The notes below the pieces were generated by a model, which was not told the DNA's origin, made no database searches, and worked only from the letters and a program-made list of their open reading frames with translations. Of a stretch of 64,000 nucleotides of DNA, positions 33,325 to 41,978 are shown piece by piece; within the stretch, counting starts at the first letter, position 1; each line of letters opens with the position of its first letter. The translations under genes and the position numbers were made by a program. This DNA comes from Gallionella capsiferriformans ES-2 (GTDB lineage: Bacteria > Pseudomonadota > Gammaproteobacteria > Burkholderiales > Gallionellaceae), in NCBI RefSeq assembly GCF_000145255.1, contig NC_014394.1, positions 2,418,001 to 2,482,000 on the forward strand, given 5' to 3'.

Positions 33325-33336
33325 GTCGGGTAGGTT

Positions 33337-34038
33337 TCAGCCAGCCAGCGCGCTGATCCATTGCGTATAGAGCCGCTCAGCTACCGCGTGCAATTGCGGC
33401 AAATTCGCCCGTTGCTGCATGAGTTCTGACGATTGCACGGCGGGACTGCCGAGATTAGCCTTGATTTCTGCTGCGCCCGCCTCGCACCAGCTGGCAATCA
33501 ATGCAGATGTCATTTCAATATGACACTGCAAGGCAAGATGCGGACCCAGGGTATAGCCCTGATTGGCGCAATAGGCGCCGCTCAATAAGCGGGTGGCGCC
33601 AGCCGGCAGACTAAACGTTTCACCATGCCAGTGAAACGCATCAAAAACGCGTAACTCGCCCAGCCAGCATCGCGCAGATTCCGTATCGGCTACTGCAACG
33701 GGGCCCCAGCCGATTTCCACAACCGGATTTTTCGATACAACGCCGCCCAGCGCCTTAGAGATCAGCTGCCCGCCCAGACAATGGCCCAGCACGGGAATAT
33801 TGCCCGCCACCGCATCAAGTATCAGATCGAGTTCCTGTGCAATCCACGGCAGATCATCGTTGACACTCATCGGCCCGCCCATGAAAACCAGTCCGGAATA
33901 ATCCGCGGATGCCTTAGGCACAGCCTCACCTTCGTCAATGGCGATCAACTGCCACGGGATATTTCTGGCATCCAGAAACTCAGCCAGAAAACCCGGCCCC
34001 TCGAAGGCGACATGACGAAAGATGGCGATGGGCTTCAT
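33337..34038 (-). CDS. Class I glutamine amidotransferase family protein
   Basis: A 233-residue single-domain GATase1 protein. The nucleophile cysteine is in L-G-H-C-L-G-G-Q, and a histidine-glutamate pair is in Q-C-H-I-E-M-T. F-H-W-H-G-E-T-F is the segment typical of stand-alone GMP-synthase-like amidotransferases. The synthetase partner domain is absent, so this is not GuaA. The substrate is unknown. It follows folE2 across a 42-bp gap that is itself a heptamer repeat. Confidence 0.88.
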   Translation of the reverse strand: MKPIAIFRHVAFEGPGFLAEFLDARNIPWQLIAIDEGEAVPKASADYSGLVFMGGPMSVNDDLPWIAQELDLILDAVAGNIPVLGHCLGGQLISKALGGVVSKNPVVEIGWGPVAVADTESARCWLGELRVFDAFHWHGETFSLPAGATRLLSGAYCANQGYTLGPHLALQCHIEMTSALIASWCEAGAAEIKANLGSPAVQSSELMQQRANLPQLHAVAERLYTQWISALAG

Positions 34039-34040
34039 TA

Positions 34041-34089
34041 CTCAATGGATAATTGACGATTGATAACTGTCGATTGTCCATTACCCATT
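34041..34089. repeat. Perfectly phased heptamer repeat array, folE2 stop to amidotransferase start
   Basis: Seven consecutive 7-mers on the minus strand, from 34089 down to 34041: AATGGGT, AATGGAC, AATCGAC, AGTTATC, AATCGTC, AATTATC, CATTGAG. The first two include the last codons and stop of folE2, and the array ends 3 bp from the start of the next gene. The outer parts form an imperfect inverted repeat. Confidence 0.85.
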
Positions 34090-34878
34090 GGTCTTGTCCC
34101 GCTCGATCAATGCATAGGCCGAATGGTTATGAATAGACTCAAAATTTTCAGACTCGACGACATAGGCATCGATGCGCGCGTCGGCATTGAGCACGGCGGC
34201 CACGTCACGCACCATGTCTTCGACAAACTTTGGATTGTCGTAGGCACGTTCGGTGACATATTTTTCATCAGGGCGTTTGAGCAGCCCATACAGCTCGCAA
34301 GAGGCCTGCTCTTCTGCGATGCGCACCACGTCTTCAATCCAGACAAAACTGTTGGTGCGCAGCGTGATGGTCACATGCGAGCGCTGATTGTGCGCACCGC
34401 GATCGGAAATCTTCTTCGAACACGGACACAGACTGGTCACCGGCACCAGGACTTTCATGGTCACGCTGGCTTTTCCGTCTTTCATTTCACCGATCAAGGT
34501 CACATCGTAATCGAGCAGACTTTGCACGCCGGAAACCGGTGCGGTCTTATTGACGAAATACGGGAAACTCATCTCGATGTAGCCGGATTCCGCCTCGAGC
34601 AACACCACCATTTCGCGCAGGATACTCTCGTATGACTCGACGGAAATCTCCCGCTCATGCCGGTTGAGAATCTCGACAAAGCGCGACATATGCGTGCCCT
34701 TGAAATTGTGCGGCAGGTGCACGTACATGTTAAAGGTGGCGATGGTGTGCTGCACCCCGACGCTCTTGTCCTGCACCTTGACCGGATGACGGATACCTTT
34801 GATGCCCACACGGTTGATCGCGATATGGCGCAAATCAGCTGAACTTTGCACGTCAGGAATAGGGGCCGTGTTATTCAT
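34081..34878 (-). CDS. folE2: GTP cyclohydrolase FolE2 (type IB)
   Basis: A 265-residue cyclohydrolase making 7,8-dihydroneopterin triphosphate for folate and queuosine precursors. It is the zinc-independent alternative to FolE. The family motif with the key cysteine ([10 protein letters not shown]) is present, as are the R-G-A-H-N-Q-R-S-H segment and the E-S-G-Y-I-E glutamate. It lies downstream of dxs. The 3' end overlaps a heptamer repeat, giving the terminal residues T-N-G. Confidence 0.95.
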   Translation of the reverse strand: MNNTAPIPDVQSSADLRHIAINRVGIKGIRHPVKVQDKSVGVQHTIATFNMYVHLPHNFKGTHMSRFVEILNRHEREISVESYESILREMVVLLEAESGYIEMSFPYFVNKTAPVSGVQSLLDYDVTLIGEMKDGKASVTMKVLVPVTSLCPCSKKISDRGAHNQRSHVTITLRTNSFVWIEDVVRIAEEQASCELYGLLKRPDEKYVTERAYDNPKFVEDMVRDVAAVLNADARIDAYVVESENFESIHNHSAYALIERDKTNG

Positions 34879-34933
34879 AATAATTTTCTTTCCAGTGACT
34901 GAATAGTCAGGATTATAACCAATCCCGACAAGA

Positions 34934-36775
34934 TTACTTGGTCAATTTATTGATTGCAACAATGATACCCGCGCTGTCCAAGCCGCAATCGGCCAGCATT
35001 TTGACAGGATCACCCTGATCGATAAAGCGATCCGGCAAACCCAGATGCAGCAAGTTCACTGCGATACCCGCCTCGGCCAGGCACTCAGCAACTGCGCTGC
35101 CCGCACCGCCCTGCACCGTGTTTTCTTCCACCGTGACCACCAATTCATGCGCACTGGCCATACGATGCAGCAATTCGGCATCCAGCGGCTTAACGAAGCG
35201 CATATTGACAACTGTCGCGTCCAGTTGCTCGCCCGCAATCAAGGCCGGCGCCAGCATCGAACCGAAAGCCAGTATCGCAACGCGCACCCCTTCACGGCGC
35301 ACTTCGGCTTTGCCTACCGGCAACGCCTGCATCTCGTTGCATACCGCGACGCCCGGCCCTACACCGCGCGGATAACGCACCGCAGTTGGCGTATCGAGTG
35401 TCATGGCGGTATAGAGCATCTGACGACACTCGTTCTCATCAGAGGGCGCCATGACTGTCATGTTCGGAATACAGCGCAGAAATGACAGATCGAAACTGCC
35501 GGCGTGGGTCGCACCATCCGCCCCCACCAGTCCGCCGCGATCGATCGCCAGTATAACGGGCAATTTCTGGATCGCGATATCGTGTATCAGTTGATCATAA
35601 GCGCGTTGTAAAAAGGTCGAATAAATCGCCACCACCGGCTTGTAACCATCGCAGGCTAAGCCAGCCGCAAAGGTTAACGCATGCTGCTCGGCGATCCCCA
35701 CATCGAAATAACGCTGAGGATATTTTTCAGCGAATTCCCCCATACCGGAGCCTTCGCACATCGCAGGCGTAATGCCGACGACCCGCGCGTCCTCGGCCGC
35801 GATATCGCACAGCCATTGACCGAACACTTGAGTGTAGGAAGGATTGCCTGACGGTTTAGGTACGATCCCGTTGGTGCGATCGAATTTACTCACGCCGTGA
35901 TACAGCAGGCAATCCTCTTCGGCCAGCGTATAACCTTTGCCTTTTTGCGTGACGACATGCAAAAACTGCGGGCCTTCCAGCTGGCGGATATTGCTCAAGG
36001 TATCGATCAGCGCATTCAGATCGTGTCCATCGATAGGGCCGATATAGTTAAAACCGAACTCCTCGAACATCGTGCCGGGAATCACCATCCCTTTGACGTG
36101 CTCTTCGGCGCGCTTGGCAAATTCCAGCACAGGCGGCATGCCTTTCAACACTTTCTCGCTGCCGCGCCGCATTGCCGCGTAAAAACGCCCCGACATCAAC
36201 TTGGCCAGATAATTATTCAGTGCGCCAACCGGGCGCGAAATGGACATATCGTTGTCGTTCAGGATCACCAGCAGGTTGGCGTTCATCGCCCCCGCATTGT
36301 TGAGCGCCTCAAACGCCATCCCGCCCGTCATCGCACCATCGCCGATGATCGCAACCGAACGTCTGGCTGAACCTGACAATTGCGCGGCCACCGCCATGCC
36401 TAAGGCTGCGGAAATCGAGGTGCTCGAATGCCCGGTGCCGAAGGTGTCGTAGGGGCTTTCCTCACGCTTGGGGAAACCTGCGATCCCGCCTTCCATGCGC
36501 AGGCCGCTCATCGCAGCGCGCCGTCCGGTCAAAATTTTATGCACATAGGTCTGATGACCAACATCCCACACCAGACGGTCTTCAGGGGTATTGAACACCG
36601 TATGCAACGCGATGGTCAGTTCGACCGTACCGAGGTTGGAAGACAAATGGCCGCCGGTCTTGCTGACCGATTCGACCAGAAATTCGCGTAATTCTCGCGC
36701 CAGTTGCGGTAGTTGCTCGCGGCTCAGGGCGCGCAAGGCCTCGGGGGTATCGATGGTATCGAGCAGTGAATACAT
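34934..36775 (-). CDS. dxs: 1-deoxy-D-xylulose-5-phosphate synthase
   Basis: A 613-residue thiamine-diphosphate enzyme that joins pyruvate and glyceraldehyde-3-phosphate, the first step of the MEP isoprenoid pathway. The TPP motif is G-D-G-A-M-T-G-G ... N-D-N-D-M-S-I. The transketolase-type Pyr and C-terminal domains follow (for example V-G-I-A-E-Q-H-A). Its ATG abuts the end of ispA (1-bp overlap), the classic xseB-ispA-dxs operon. Confidence 0.97.
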   Translation of the reverse strand: MYSLLDTIDTPEALRALSREQLPQLARELREFLVESVSKTGGHLSSNLGTVELTIALHTVFNTPEDRLVWDVGHQTYVHKILTGRRAAMSGLRMEGGIAGFPKREESPYDTFGTGHSSTSISAALGMAVAAQLSGSARRSVAIIGDGAMTGGMAFEALNNAGAMNANLLVILNDNDMSISRPVGALNNYLAKLMSGRFYAAMRRGSEKVLKGMPPVLEFAKRAEEHVKGMVIPGTMFEEFGFNYIGPIDGHDLNALIDTLSNIRQLEGPQFLHVVTQKGKGYTLAEEDCLLYHGVSKFDRTNGIVPKPSGNPSYTQVFGQWLCDIAAEDARVVGITPAMCEGSGMGEFAEKYPQRYFDVGIAEQHALTFAAGLACDGYKPVVAIYSTFLQRAYDQLIHDIAIQKLPVILAIDRGGLVGADGATHAGSFDLSFLRCIPNMTVMAPSDENECRQMLYTAMTLDTPTAVRYPRGVGPGVAVCNEMQALPVGKAEVRREGVRVAILAFGSMLAPALIAGEQLDATVVNMRFVKPLDAELLHRMASAHELVVTVEENTVQGGAGSAVAECLAEAGIAVNLLHLGLPDRFIDQGDPVKMLADCGLDSAGIIVAINKLTK

Positions 36776-37668
36776 CAGAACTTACGCAACACAATAAAAT
36801 CGGCCAATTCACGCAGACGTTGGGCTGCATCCCCGAACTCCGCCAGACTCTCGAGCGCCTCGCGGTGCAGATTATTCGCCATCTCGCGAGCGGCCGTCAC
36901 ACCCAGCAGGGTCACATAGGTCGGCTTGTCGTTATCGGCGTCCTTGCCTGCGGTCTTGCCCAAGGTCGCCGTATCGGCTTCCGCATCGAGCACATCGTCG
37001 ACAACCTGAAACGCGAGCCCTACGCATTTGGCGTAATGGTCAAGGCAGGCGAGTTGCACGGGGGACACGGCTCCACACTGTGCGCCCAGCAAAACGGCTG
37101 CGCGTATCAACGCACCGGTTTTATGGATATGCATATTTTCCAGTTCAGGCAGCGTCAACGACTTGCCGACACTATCCAGATCAATCGCTTGGCCGCCTGC
37201 CATGCCGCGTGAACCGGATGCACTGGCCAGCAGACGGATCATGGCCATCTGCTGCTGCGGCCCGTCACTCAAACGATGCTCAGTGAGCAACTGAAAAGCC
37301 AGCGTTTGCAGACTGTCGCCGACCAGCAATGCGGTCGCCTCGTCATATTGCACATGACAAGTAGGCTTGCCACGGCGTAGCACATCGTCATCCATGCACG
37401 GCATATCATCGTGCACCAGTGAATAGGCATGGATCAGCTCCACCGACGCCGCAACGATGTCCACACGCGCAATATCCGCACCTGTCAGCTCGCCGGCCGC
37501 GAAAGCCAGCAAAGGACGCACGCGCTTGCCTCCTTCGAGAACGGCGTAGCGCATCGCCTGATGCAGACGTTGCGGCGACACCTCAGGTTGCGGCAACACA
37601 CGGCGCAACACCTCTTCGAACGCGGCTTGCCGCTCTGCGGCCCAAGCTGAAAAATCAGCTGTCATCAT
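36775..37668 (-). CDS. ispA: Farnesyl diphosphate synthase (polyprenyl synthetase)
   Basis: A protein of about 297 residues that condenses isopentenyl diphosphate with dimethylallyl and geranyl diphosphates. The first aspartate-rich motif is [10 protein letters not shown] and the second is D-D-V-L-D. A G-G-K-R-V-R-P motif is at the N-terminus. The start is one of two adjacent ATGs at 37668/37665; the stop of xseB overlaps the first by one base (TAATG). The longer frame to 37755 lies inside xseB and is rejected. It overlaps the dxs start by one base. Confidence 0.96.
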   Translation of the reverse strand: MMTADFSAWAAERQAAFEEVLRRVLPQPEVSPQRLHQAMRYAVLEGGKRVRPLLAFAAGELTGADIARVDIVAASVELIHAYSLVHDDMPCMDDDVLRRGKPTCHVQYDEATALLVGDSLQTLAFQLLTEHRLSDGPQQQMAMIRLLASASGSRGMAGGQAIDLDSVGKSLTLPELENMHIHKTGALIRAAVLLGAQCGAVSPVQLACLDHYAKCVGLAFQVVDDVLDAEADTATLGKTAGKDADNDKPTYVTLLGVTAAREMANNLHREALESLAEFGDAAQRLRELADFIVLRKF

Positions 37669-37928
37669 TACGCTTCTCCTGCTGGTAATTCTTTCAAAAT
37701 TCCCTCTTCGAGAACGCGCACCTGCTGCTGCGCATCTTCCAAGCGAGCGCGACAAAATGTCAGCAACTCCGCCCCCCGCTTATAAGCCGTCAATGAGTCT
37801 TCCAGCGATAGCTTCCCCGCCTCCATGTCCGCGACAATTTCTTCGAGCTCAGCCATGGCTGATTCGTAACCCTGAGCCTTGTGAGTTTTTCCGGTCATTT
37901 CAGTGTTCTGCAAAGGAAAGTGCGCCAT
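37668..37928 (-). CDS. xseB: Exodeoxyribonuclease VII small subunit
   Basis: A small helical protein (about 75-86 residues) partnering XseA in degrading single-stranded DNA. The family core Y-E-S-A-M-A-E-L-E-E-I-V followed by L-S-L-E-D-S-L-T-A-Y-K-R-G is present. The start is uncertain: ATG at 37928 (86 residues), ATG at 37898 (76 residues, closer to the usual length) or a TTG at 37937; none has a strong Shine-Dalgarno. It heads the ispA-dxs unit and is divergent from the Rieske oxygenase gene. Confidence 0.9.
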   Translation of the reverse strand: MAHFPLQNTEMTGKTHKAQGYESAMAELEEIVADMEAGKLSLEDSLTAYKRGAELLTFCRARLEDAQQQVRVLEEGILKELPAGEA

Positions 37929-38037
37929 TTTACCCAACGCACCCGCTCTGAGCCAATTTTTGTTGCCCTCACCCCTGATTTGAGAGAAAATTGCACCTGA
38001 GTCTCAACCATTCACCCTTTGCAAGGATAGCGCAGGT

Positions 38038-39129
38038 TTGTCCAATATCGTCACTCAACTTAGTCCATCCCAGGTTCAACCGCCGCTCGGCTGGTACTTC
38101 GATCCAAAGATTCTGGAGCTAGAACAACGCGTGCTGTTTGAGCACGGACCCAAGTATGTTGGCCACGAATTGATGGTACCGAACCTCGGCGACTATCAGG
38201 TATTGCGCAACGAAGCGCAAATGCTGGTTCGCAACCCGAATGGCGTGGAGTTACTGTCTAACATCTGCCGCCACCGTCAGGCGACCATGCTCTCGGGTCG
38301 CGGCAATGCACAACACATCGTCTGCCCGCTGCATCGCTGGACCTATAAGACCGATGGCGAATTGCTGGGCGCACCGCATTTCCCTGAAAATCCCTGCTTG
38401 CACCTGAACAAATCGCCGCTGCAAAACTGGAACGGCATGCTGTTTTCAGGCGAACGCGACATCGCACGCGACTTGGCCCGTGTCGGCGTGATGGAGGATC
38501 TGGATTTTTCAGGTTATATGCTCGATCGCGTGCAAGTGGACGAATATGCTTTCAACTGGAAAACCTTCATCGAAGTGTATCTGGAAGACTACCATGTGGT
38601 TCCGTTTCACCCGGGACTGGGCAATTTCGTCGATTGCGATGATCTAAAATGGGAGTTTGGTGAACAGTACAGCGTACAAACCGTCGGCATCAAAAATGCG
38701 TTAAAGAAGGTCGGCAGCGCCGCCTATGGCGACTGGCAAGAACAAGTACTCCGCTACCACGGCGGGAAGCTGCCCAAATACGGCGCAATCTGGCTGACTT
38801 ATTACCCGAACATCATGGTCGAGTGGTATCCGGGCACGTTAGTCATCAGCACGCTGGTACCGCGCGGCGCGGAAGCGTGCACCAACATCGTCGAATTCTA
38901 TTATCTGGAAGACATCGTTTTATTCGAGCGCGACTATGTCGAAGCCGAGCAGCGCGCCTACAACGAAACAGCCATCGAAGATGACATCATCTGCCTGCGC
39001 ATGAATCAGGGACGCCGCTCGCTGTATCAGCGCGGCATCGAAGAACACGGCCCGTATCAGTCCCCGACTGAAGATGGCATGTTGCACTTTCACGAGTACC
39101 TGCGCCGCAACCTGGCGCAGCACCTCTAA
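38038..39129 (+). CDS. Rieske-type ring-hydroxylating oxygenase alpha subunit
   Basis: A 363-residue protein. The Rieske [2Fe-2S] ligands are C77-R-H79 and C96-P-L-H99. A mononuclear iron site is suggested by E-D-Y-H-V-V-P-F-H (H186 and H191). The C-terminal domain is short. The family oxidises aromatic acids, cholines and similar substrates; the substrate here is unknown and no reductase or ferredoxin gene is adjacent. The start is a TTG at 38038 with AAGGA about 10 nt upstream; no better start is nearby. An oxygenase of this type next to xseB-ispA-dxs recurs in betaproteobacteria as far as I recall. It is followed 20 bp later by an EamA transporter. Confidence 0.87.
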   Translation: MSNIVTQLSPSQVQPPLGWYFDPKILELEQRVLFEHGPKYVGHELMVPNLGDYQVLRNEAQMLVRNPNGVELLSNICRHRQATMLSGRGNAQHIVCPLHRWTYKTDGELLGAPHFPENPCLHLNKSPLQNWNGMLFSGERDIARDLARVGVMEDLDFSGYMLDRVQVDEYAFNWKTFIEVYLEDYHVVPFHPGLGNFVDCDDLKWEFGEQYSVQTVGIKNALKKVGSAAYGDWQEQVLRYHGGKLPKYGAIWLTYYPNIMVEWYPGTLVISTLVPRGAEACTNIVEFYYLEDIVLFERDYVEAEQRAYNETAIEDDIICLRMNQGRRSLYQRGIEEHGPYQSPTEDGMLHFHEYLRRNLAQHL

Positions 39130-39149
39130 CAGCCGCGCGCCCCGCCGGC

Positions 39150-39998
39150 ATGGGCGCTTTGTGGATGCTGGTCGCAGGATTGCTGTTCGCGTGCATGGGC
39201 GTCTTCGTCAAGCTTGGCGCCGCCTATTTCTCACACATCGAACTGGTCTTCTACCGCTCGGCCTTAGGGTTACTGATTGTGTACCTGATCATGCGGTCGC
39301 AACACACAGGCTTGAACACACGACACTGGCGCAACCACTTGTGGCGCGGACTATCGGGCACGGCCGCCATGCTGCTGTTCTTCTATTGCATCACTGTGCT
39401 GCCACTGGCCACCGCCATCACACTCAATTACACCGCACCGGTATTTTTAACTTTGCTCACCATGCTGGTTTTCAAAGACAAGTTCCATCTGCCGCTGACA
39501 ACGAGTATCACGTTAGGATTCGCCGGCGTGGTCTTGCTGCTACACCCGACACTGCAGCAAAATCAGCTACTAACCGGACTCATGGGGCTGATTTCCGGAT
39601 TTCTGGCCGCGGTCGCCTTCCTCAATGTTAAGCAACTCGGCCTGTTTGGCGAACCCGATACGCGCACCGTGTTTTATTTCAGCCTGATCGCAACACTGGG
39701 CAGCGCTGCTGCCATGCTGCTCGATACGGTTCATTCCATCACGCTGCACAGCTTCGGTATCCTGTTAGGATTGGCCTTAACCGCGACACTGGCGCAAATT
39801 GCCATGACCCGCGCCTACCGTGTCGGCCGCACCCTGGTGGTTGGCAGCATGGCGTACAGCACCATTGTTTTTGCAAGTTTGTTCGGCATACTACTGTGGG
39901 ATGAATCGCTACCCGCGACAAGTTGGCTCGGGATGACGCTCATCATCGCCAGCGGTGTGCTAAGCTTGAGGCTGTCTCCCAAACACTCGCTGACCTAA
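39150..39998 (+). CDS. EamA/DMT-family membrane transporter
   Basis: A 282-residue protein with about ten hydrophobic helices in two EamA repeats (about 3-133 and 150-280). Each repeat ends in a G-x-x-L motif with the usual family pattern. DMT permeases export or import small metabolites; the substrate cannot be predicted. It lies 20 bp after the Rieske oxygenase gene on the same strand and is followed by a SpoIIAA-like gene. Confidence 0.87.
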   Translation: MGALWMLVAGLLFACMGVFVKLGAAYFSHIELVFYRSALGLLIVYLIMRSQHTGLNTRHWRNHLWRGLSGTAAMLLFFYCITVLPLATAITLNYTAPVFLTLLTMLVFKDKFHLPLTTSITLGFAGVVLLLHPTLQQNQLLTGLMGLISGFLAAVAFLNVKQLGLFGEPDTRTVFYFSLIATLGSAAAMLLDTVHSITLHSFGILLGLALTATLAQIAMTRAYRVGRTLVVGSMAYSTIVFASLFGILLWDESLPATSWLGMTLIIASGVLSLRLSPKHSLT

Positions 39999-40013
39999 TA
40001 AAAAGGAATTATT

Positions 40014-40361
40014 GTGATTACCATCGAACAAACCGACAACCTCGTCAACGCTGCCGTACTGGGCGAGTTCACCCTTGCCGATTTTAAAGTGTTTGAAGAA
40101 CAATCCCTTTATAAATTGCAATCACCCGGCGCACTCAATTTGCTATTCGATTTGCGCGGCATGCTGGACTACAGCGTCGATGTCGCATGGGAAGAGATCA
40201 AATTTTTCAGCCGCCAGCACAACCATGATTTCTCCAAAATCGCTGTCATCACCGACGACCAATGGTTAACCTGGAACGCCTGGCTCAGCCGTCTGTTCGT
40301 CGATGCCGACATCCGCGTCTTCACCAATTATGAAGAGGCCATCGCGTGGGTTCATGGTTGA
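40014..40361 (+). CDS. SpoIIAA/STAS-like domain protein
   Basis: A 115-residue protein of the SpoIIAA-like (DUF3478) group, with the alternating strand-helix pattern of that fold and the internal motif L-L-F-D-L-R-G-M. The start is a GTG at 40014 after AAGGAAT. It sits 15 bp after the EamA gene. It has no obvious phosphorylatable serine like SpoIIAA, so a regulatory role is only a guess. Confidence 0.75.
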   Translation: MITIEQTDNLVNAAVLGEFTLADFKVFEEQSLYKLQSPGALNLLFDLRGMLDYSVDVAWEEIKFFSRQHNHDFSKIAVITDDQWLTWNAWLSRLFVDADIRVFTNYEEAIAWVHG

Positions 40362-40427
40362 GAAAAGCTACCCCAGATAGCCCGCTGACCGCCTCAGCCG
40401 CCTGCGCTCGTTCGAGGATCGCTGTCA

Positions 40428-40719
40428 TTAAATCCCGGCAAACAGCAAATCCAGCACGGCAATAATTTCGTCGCGCTGTACTGTTAGCAAGATGACTTTA
40501 TCGCCAAGAGCGCGAAAAGAGACACCGGCCAGTTCGGCGGTAGACATCACGACGGCACTGTCATTGATGTTAAACGTCGGATTGAGCCTTCTTGCTGCCA
40601 ACCCCATAGCTTCCGCCCGTACGAGCGGCACGACAACGCGGGTTGCCAACGTATCGAGCAGATAAGAAATGGTTAGCACGGTCGCGCGATTGGGATTGAT
40701 ACACATCAAACTGCGCCAT
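40428..40719 (-). pseudogene. Degraded ccdB toxin gene
   Basis: The body reads Y-L-L-D-T-L-A-T-R-V-V-V-P-L-V ... L-L-F-A-G-I, a CcdB-like gyrase toxin C-terminus. The N-terminus M-A-Q-F-D-V-Y is present at 40719 but in a different frame from the body. The frame changes within TAT-C-AAT-CCC, as if two bases were lost or one gained. The usual V-Q-S-D-L-L-D between Y-L-L-D and T-L-A-T-R is missing, consistent with a 21-bp deletion between two copies of L-L-D. An uninterrupted 133-codon frame at 40428-40829 exists only because it joins the ccdA tail to the ccdB body. Confidence 0.78.
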
Positions 40720-40917
40720 CCGAATCTTTGCAACCCGTCACTGAATATCCCGTTTGATTCTAACCGGCGATTGTAGCTTCCAGTGCAGTCCGCTTTTCTG
40801 CCAGCCACTGGTTTTGCTTCGCCTCGCAAGTGAGATCAACGGCAACTCCAGAATTTGTAAGGGATTGAGCTGTTTGGCTTGCGGCTACAAATCAGCGTTA
40901 ATACTGAGATTAGCCAT
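40719..40917 (-). pseudogene. Degraded ccdA antitoxin gene
   Basis: From the ATG at 40917 the sequence reads M-A-N-L-S-I-N-A-D-L-stop-P-Q-A-K-Q-L-N, matching the start of CcdA-type antitoxins but with an in-frame TAG. Further on, after a frame change, it reads Q-W-L-A-E-K-R-T-A-L-E, then changes frame again to Y-N-R-R-L-E-S-N-G-I-F-S-D-G-L-Q-R-F. The expected terminal TGA overlapping the ccdB ATG now reads GGA. It has at least one nonsense mutation, two frame changes and a lost stop, so it is clearly inactive. Confidence 0.78.
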
Positions 40918-40953
40918 CGCATGGATAGACTCAACAACAAACTCGCGCGCCTG

Positions 40954-41238
40954 CTAGATCGTGCCGGATACGATCAACGAGCCGACCCCGCTGGTTAACG
41001 TTAAAACCAAAAGAACAACAGTCAGCGCAACAAAGCCGATAAAGCGTGTTTTTTGATCGAAGTCGTGTTGTCTGGTCAGACGCTCATTCTCCTGCTGCGC
41101 CAGATCATGCTGACGCAACTGACGCGCGTCTTCAATATATCTTTCCATCTGTTGATTTTTAACGTACTGACCGTAGGCGCTACCGAGCATTTCGCTTTTT
41201 TGCGCTTCGGTGAAAAAATGATCGGTAAAAAATCTCAT
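40954..41238 (-). CDS. Small membrane-anchored coiled-coil protein, unknown function
   Basis: A 94-residue protein I do not recognise. Residues 10-62 are strongly charged and glutamine-rich with R-Q-H-D repeats (R-L-R-Q-H-D-L, R-L-T-R-Q-H-D-F), suggesting a coiled coil. Residues 66-92 are one hydrophobic helix (F-V-A-L-T-V-V-L-L-V-L-T-L) ending near the C-terminus, a tail anchor. A strong AGGAGG lies 5 nt before the ATG at 41238, so it is probably translated. The decayed ccdAB pair follows directly downstream on the same strand, and rpmG lies upstream. Confidence 0.6.
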   Translation of the reverse strand: MRFFTDHFFTEAQKSEMLGSAYGQYVKNQQMERYIEDARQLRQHDLAQQENERLTRQHDFDQKTRFIGFVALTVVLLVLTLTSGVGSLIVSGTI

Positions 41239-41331
41239 GCGATCCTCCTGTCAAGTTGATAAATCCGCTAATTCCATGCCAGAGTAAAGAACATGTATGA
41301 CAAACAGATTTCAGTGCAGATGACAGGCAAT

Positions 41332-41357
41332 AAAAAACCCGCCGTAGCGGGTTTTTT
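41332..41357. terminator. Rho-independent terminator after rpmG
   Basis: AAAAAACCCGC and GCGGGTTTTTT form the arms around a 4-nt loop, with a T-run on both strands. It lies 22 bp after the rpmG stop on the minus strand, ending the rpmB-rpmG transcript before the small membrane-protein gene. Confidence 0.88.
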
Positions 41358-41379
41358 TGCACCTTGAAGCCACTCTGAA

Positions 41380-41535
41380 TTACTTCAGTTTGGTTTCCTT
41401 GTACATGACATGCTTGCGTACCACTGGATCGTATTTCTTCATCTCGATCTTGCCCGGTGTGGTGCGTTTGTTCTTGTCTGTAGTGTAAAAATGGCCGGTG
41501 CCAGCACTAGACTCAAGTTTGATTTTTTCGCGCAT
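41380..41535 (-). CDS. rpmG: 50S ribosomal protein L33
   Basis: A 51-residue ribosomal protein, found by reading the sequence directly because it is short. The sequence starts [16 protein letters not shown] and ends V-M-Y-K-E-T-K-L-K. It contains no cysteines, so it is the zinc-free (C-minus) form. The start ATG at 41535 is preceded by AAGGAG. It follows rpmB by 12 bp, the standard rpmBG operon, and a terminator lies downstream. Confidence 0.95.
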   Translation of the reverse strand: MREKIKLESSAGTGHFYTTDKNKRTTPGKIEMKKYDPVVRKHVMYKETKLK

Positions 41536-41547
41536 TTTCTATACTCC

Positions 41548-41784
41548 TTAGATTTTTTCGCCGCGTGCGCGCATATCTGCCAACACAGATTCGATACCAT
41601 TCTTGTCGATGGTACGCAAACCAGCATTGGTCAAGCGCAAGCTGACCCAGCGATTTTCTGCTTCAACCCAAAAACGGCGACGTTGCAGATTAGGCAAGAA
41701 GCGACGCTTGGTTCTGTTGTTCGCATGGGAAACGTTATTCCCGCTCATCGGGCCCTTGCCCGTCACTTGACATACTCGTGCCAT
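41548..41784 (-). CDS. rpmB: 50S ribosomal protein L28
   Basis: A 78-residue protein starting [12 protein letters not shown] and containing the conserved [14 protein letters not shown]. The ATG at 41784 gives the family start; a longer upstream frame to 41847 adds unrelated residues. It has a single cysteine and no CxxC pairs, so it is the zinc-free form, matching L33. It heads the rpmB-rpmG unit. Confidence 0.96.
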   Translation of the reverse strand: MARVCQVTGKGPMSGNNVSHANNRTKRRFLPNLQRRRFWVEAENRWVSLRLTNAGLRTIDKNGIESVLADMRARGEKI

Positions 41785-41978
41785 GGTTCTACTCCAACCG
41801 ATTTTCAAAAGAGCGCGGATTCTACAGGCGGAATCAAAAACATTCAACCTTAATTTTATTTACCCGCTCAACTTTAAGGACCGATCAACGTGCAATATAG
41901 ATTTGCACGAAAATTCTGCGCAAAATTTAAAACGAAATTAAGCTAGAATCGCGTTCAAATTGATGAACGGGCACAATC

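Noticed and set aside
40428..40829. Intact 133-codon protein gene
   Set aside because: It is an artificial join of the ccdA tail frame and the ccdB body frame; both genes have disabling changes.
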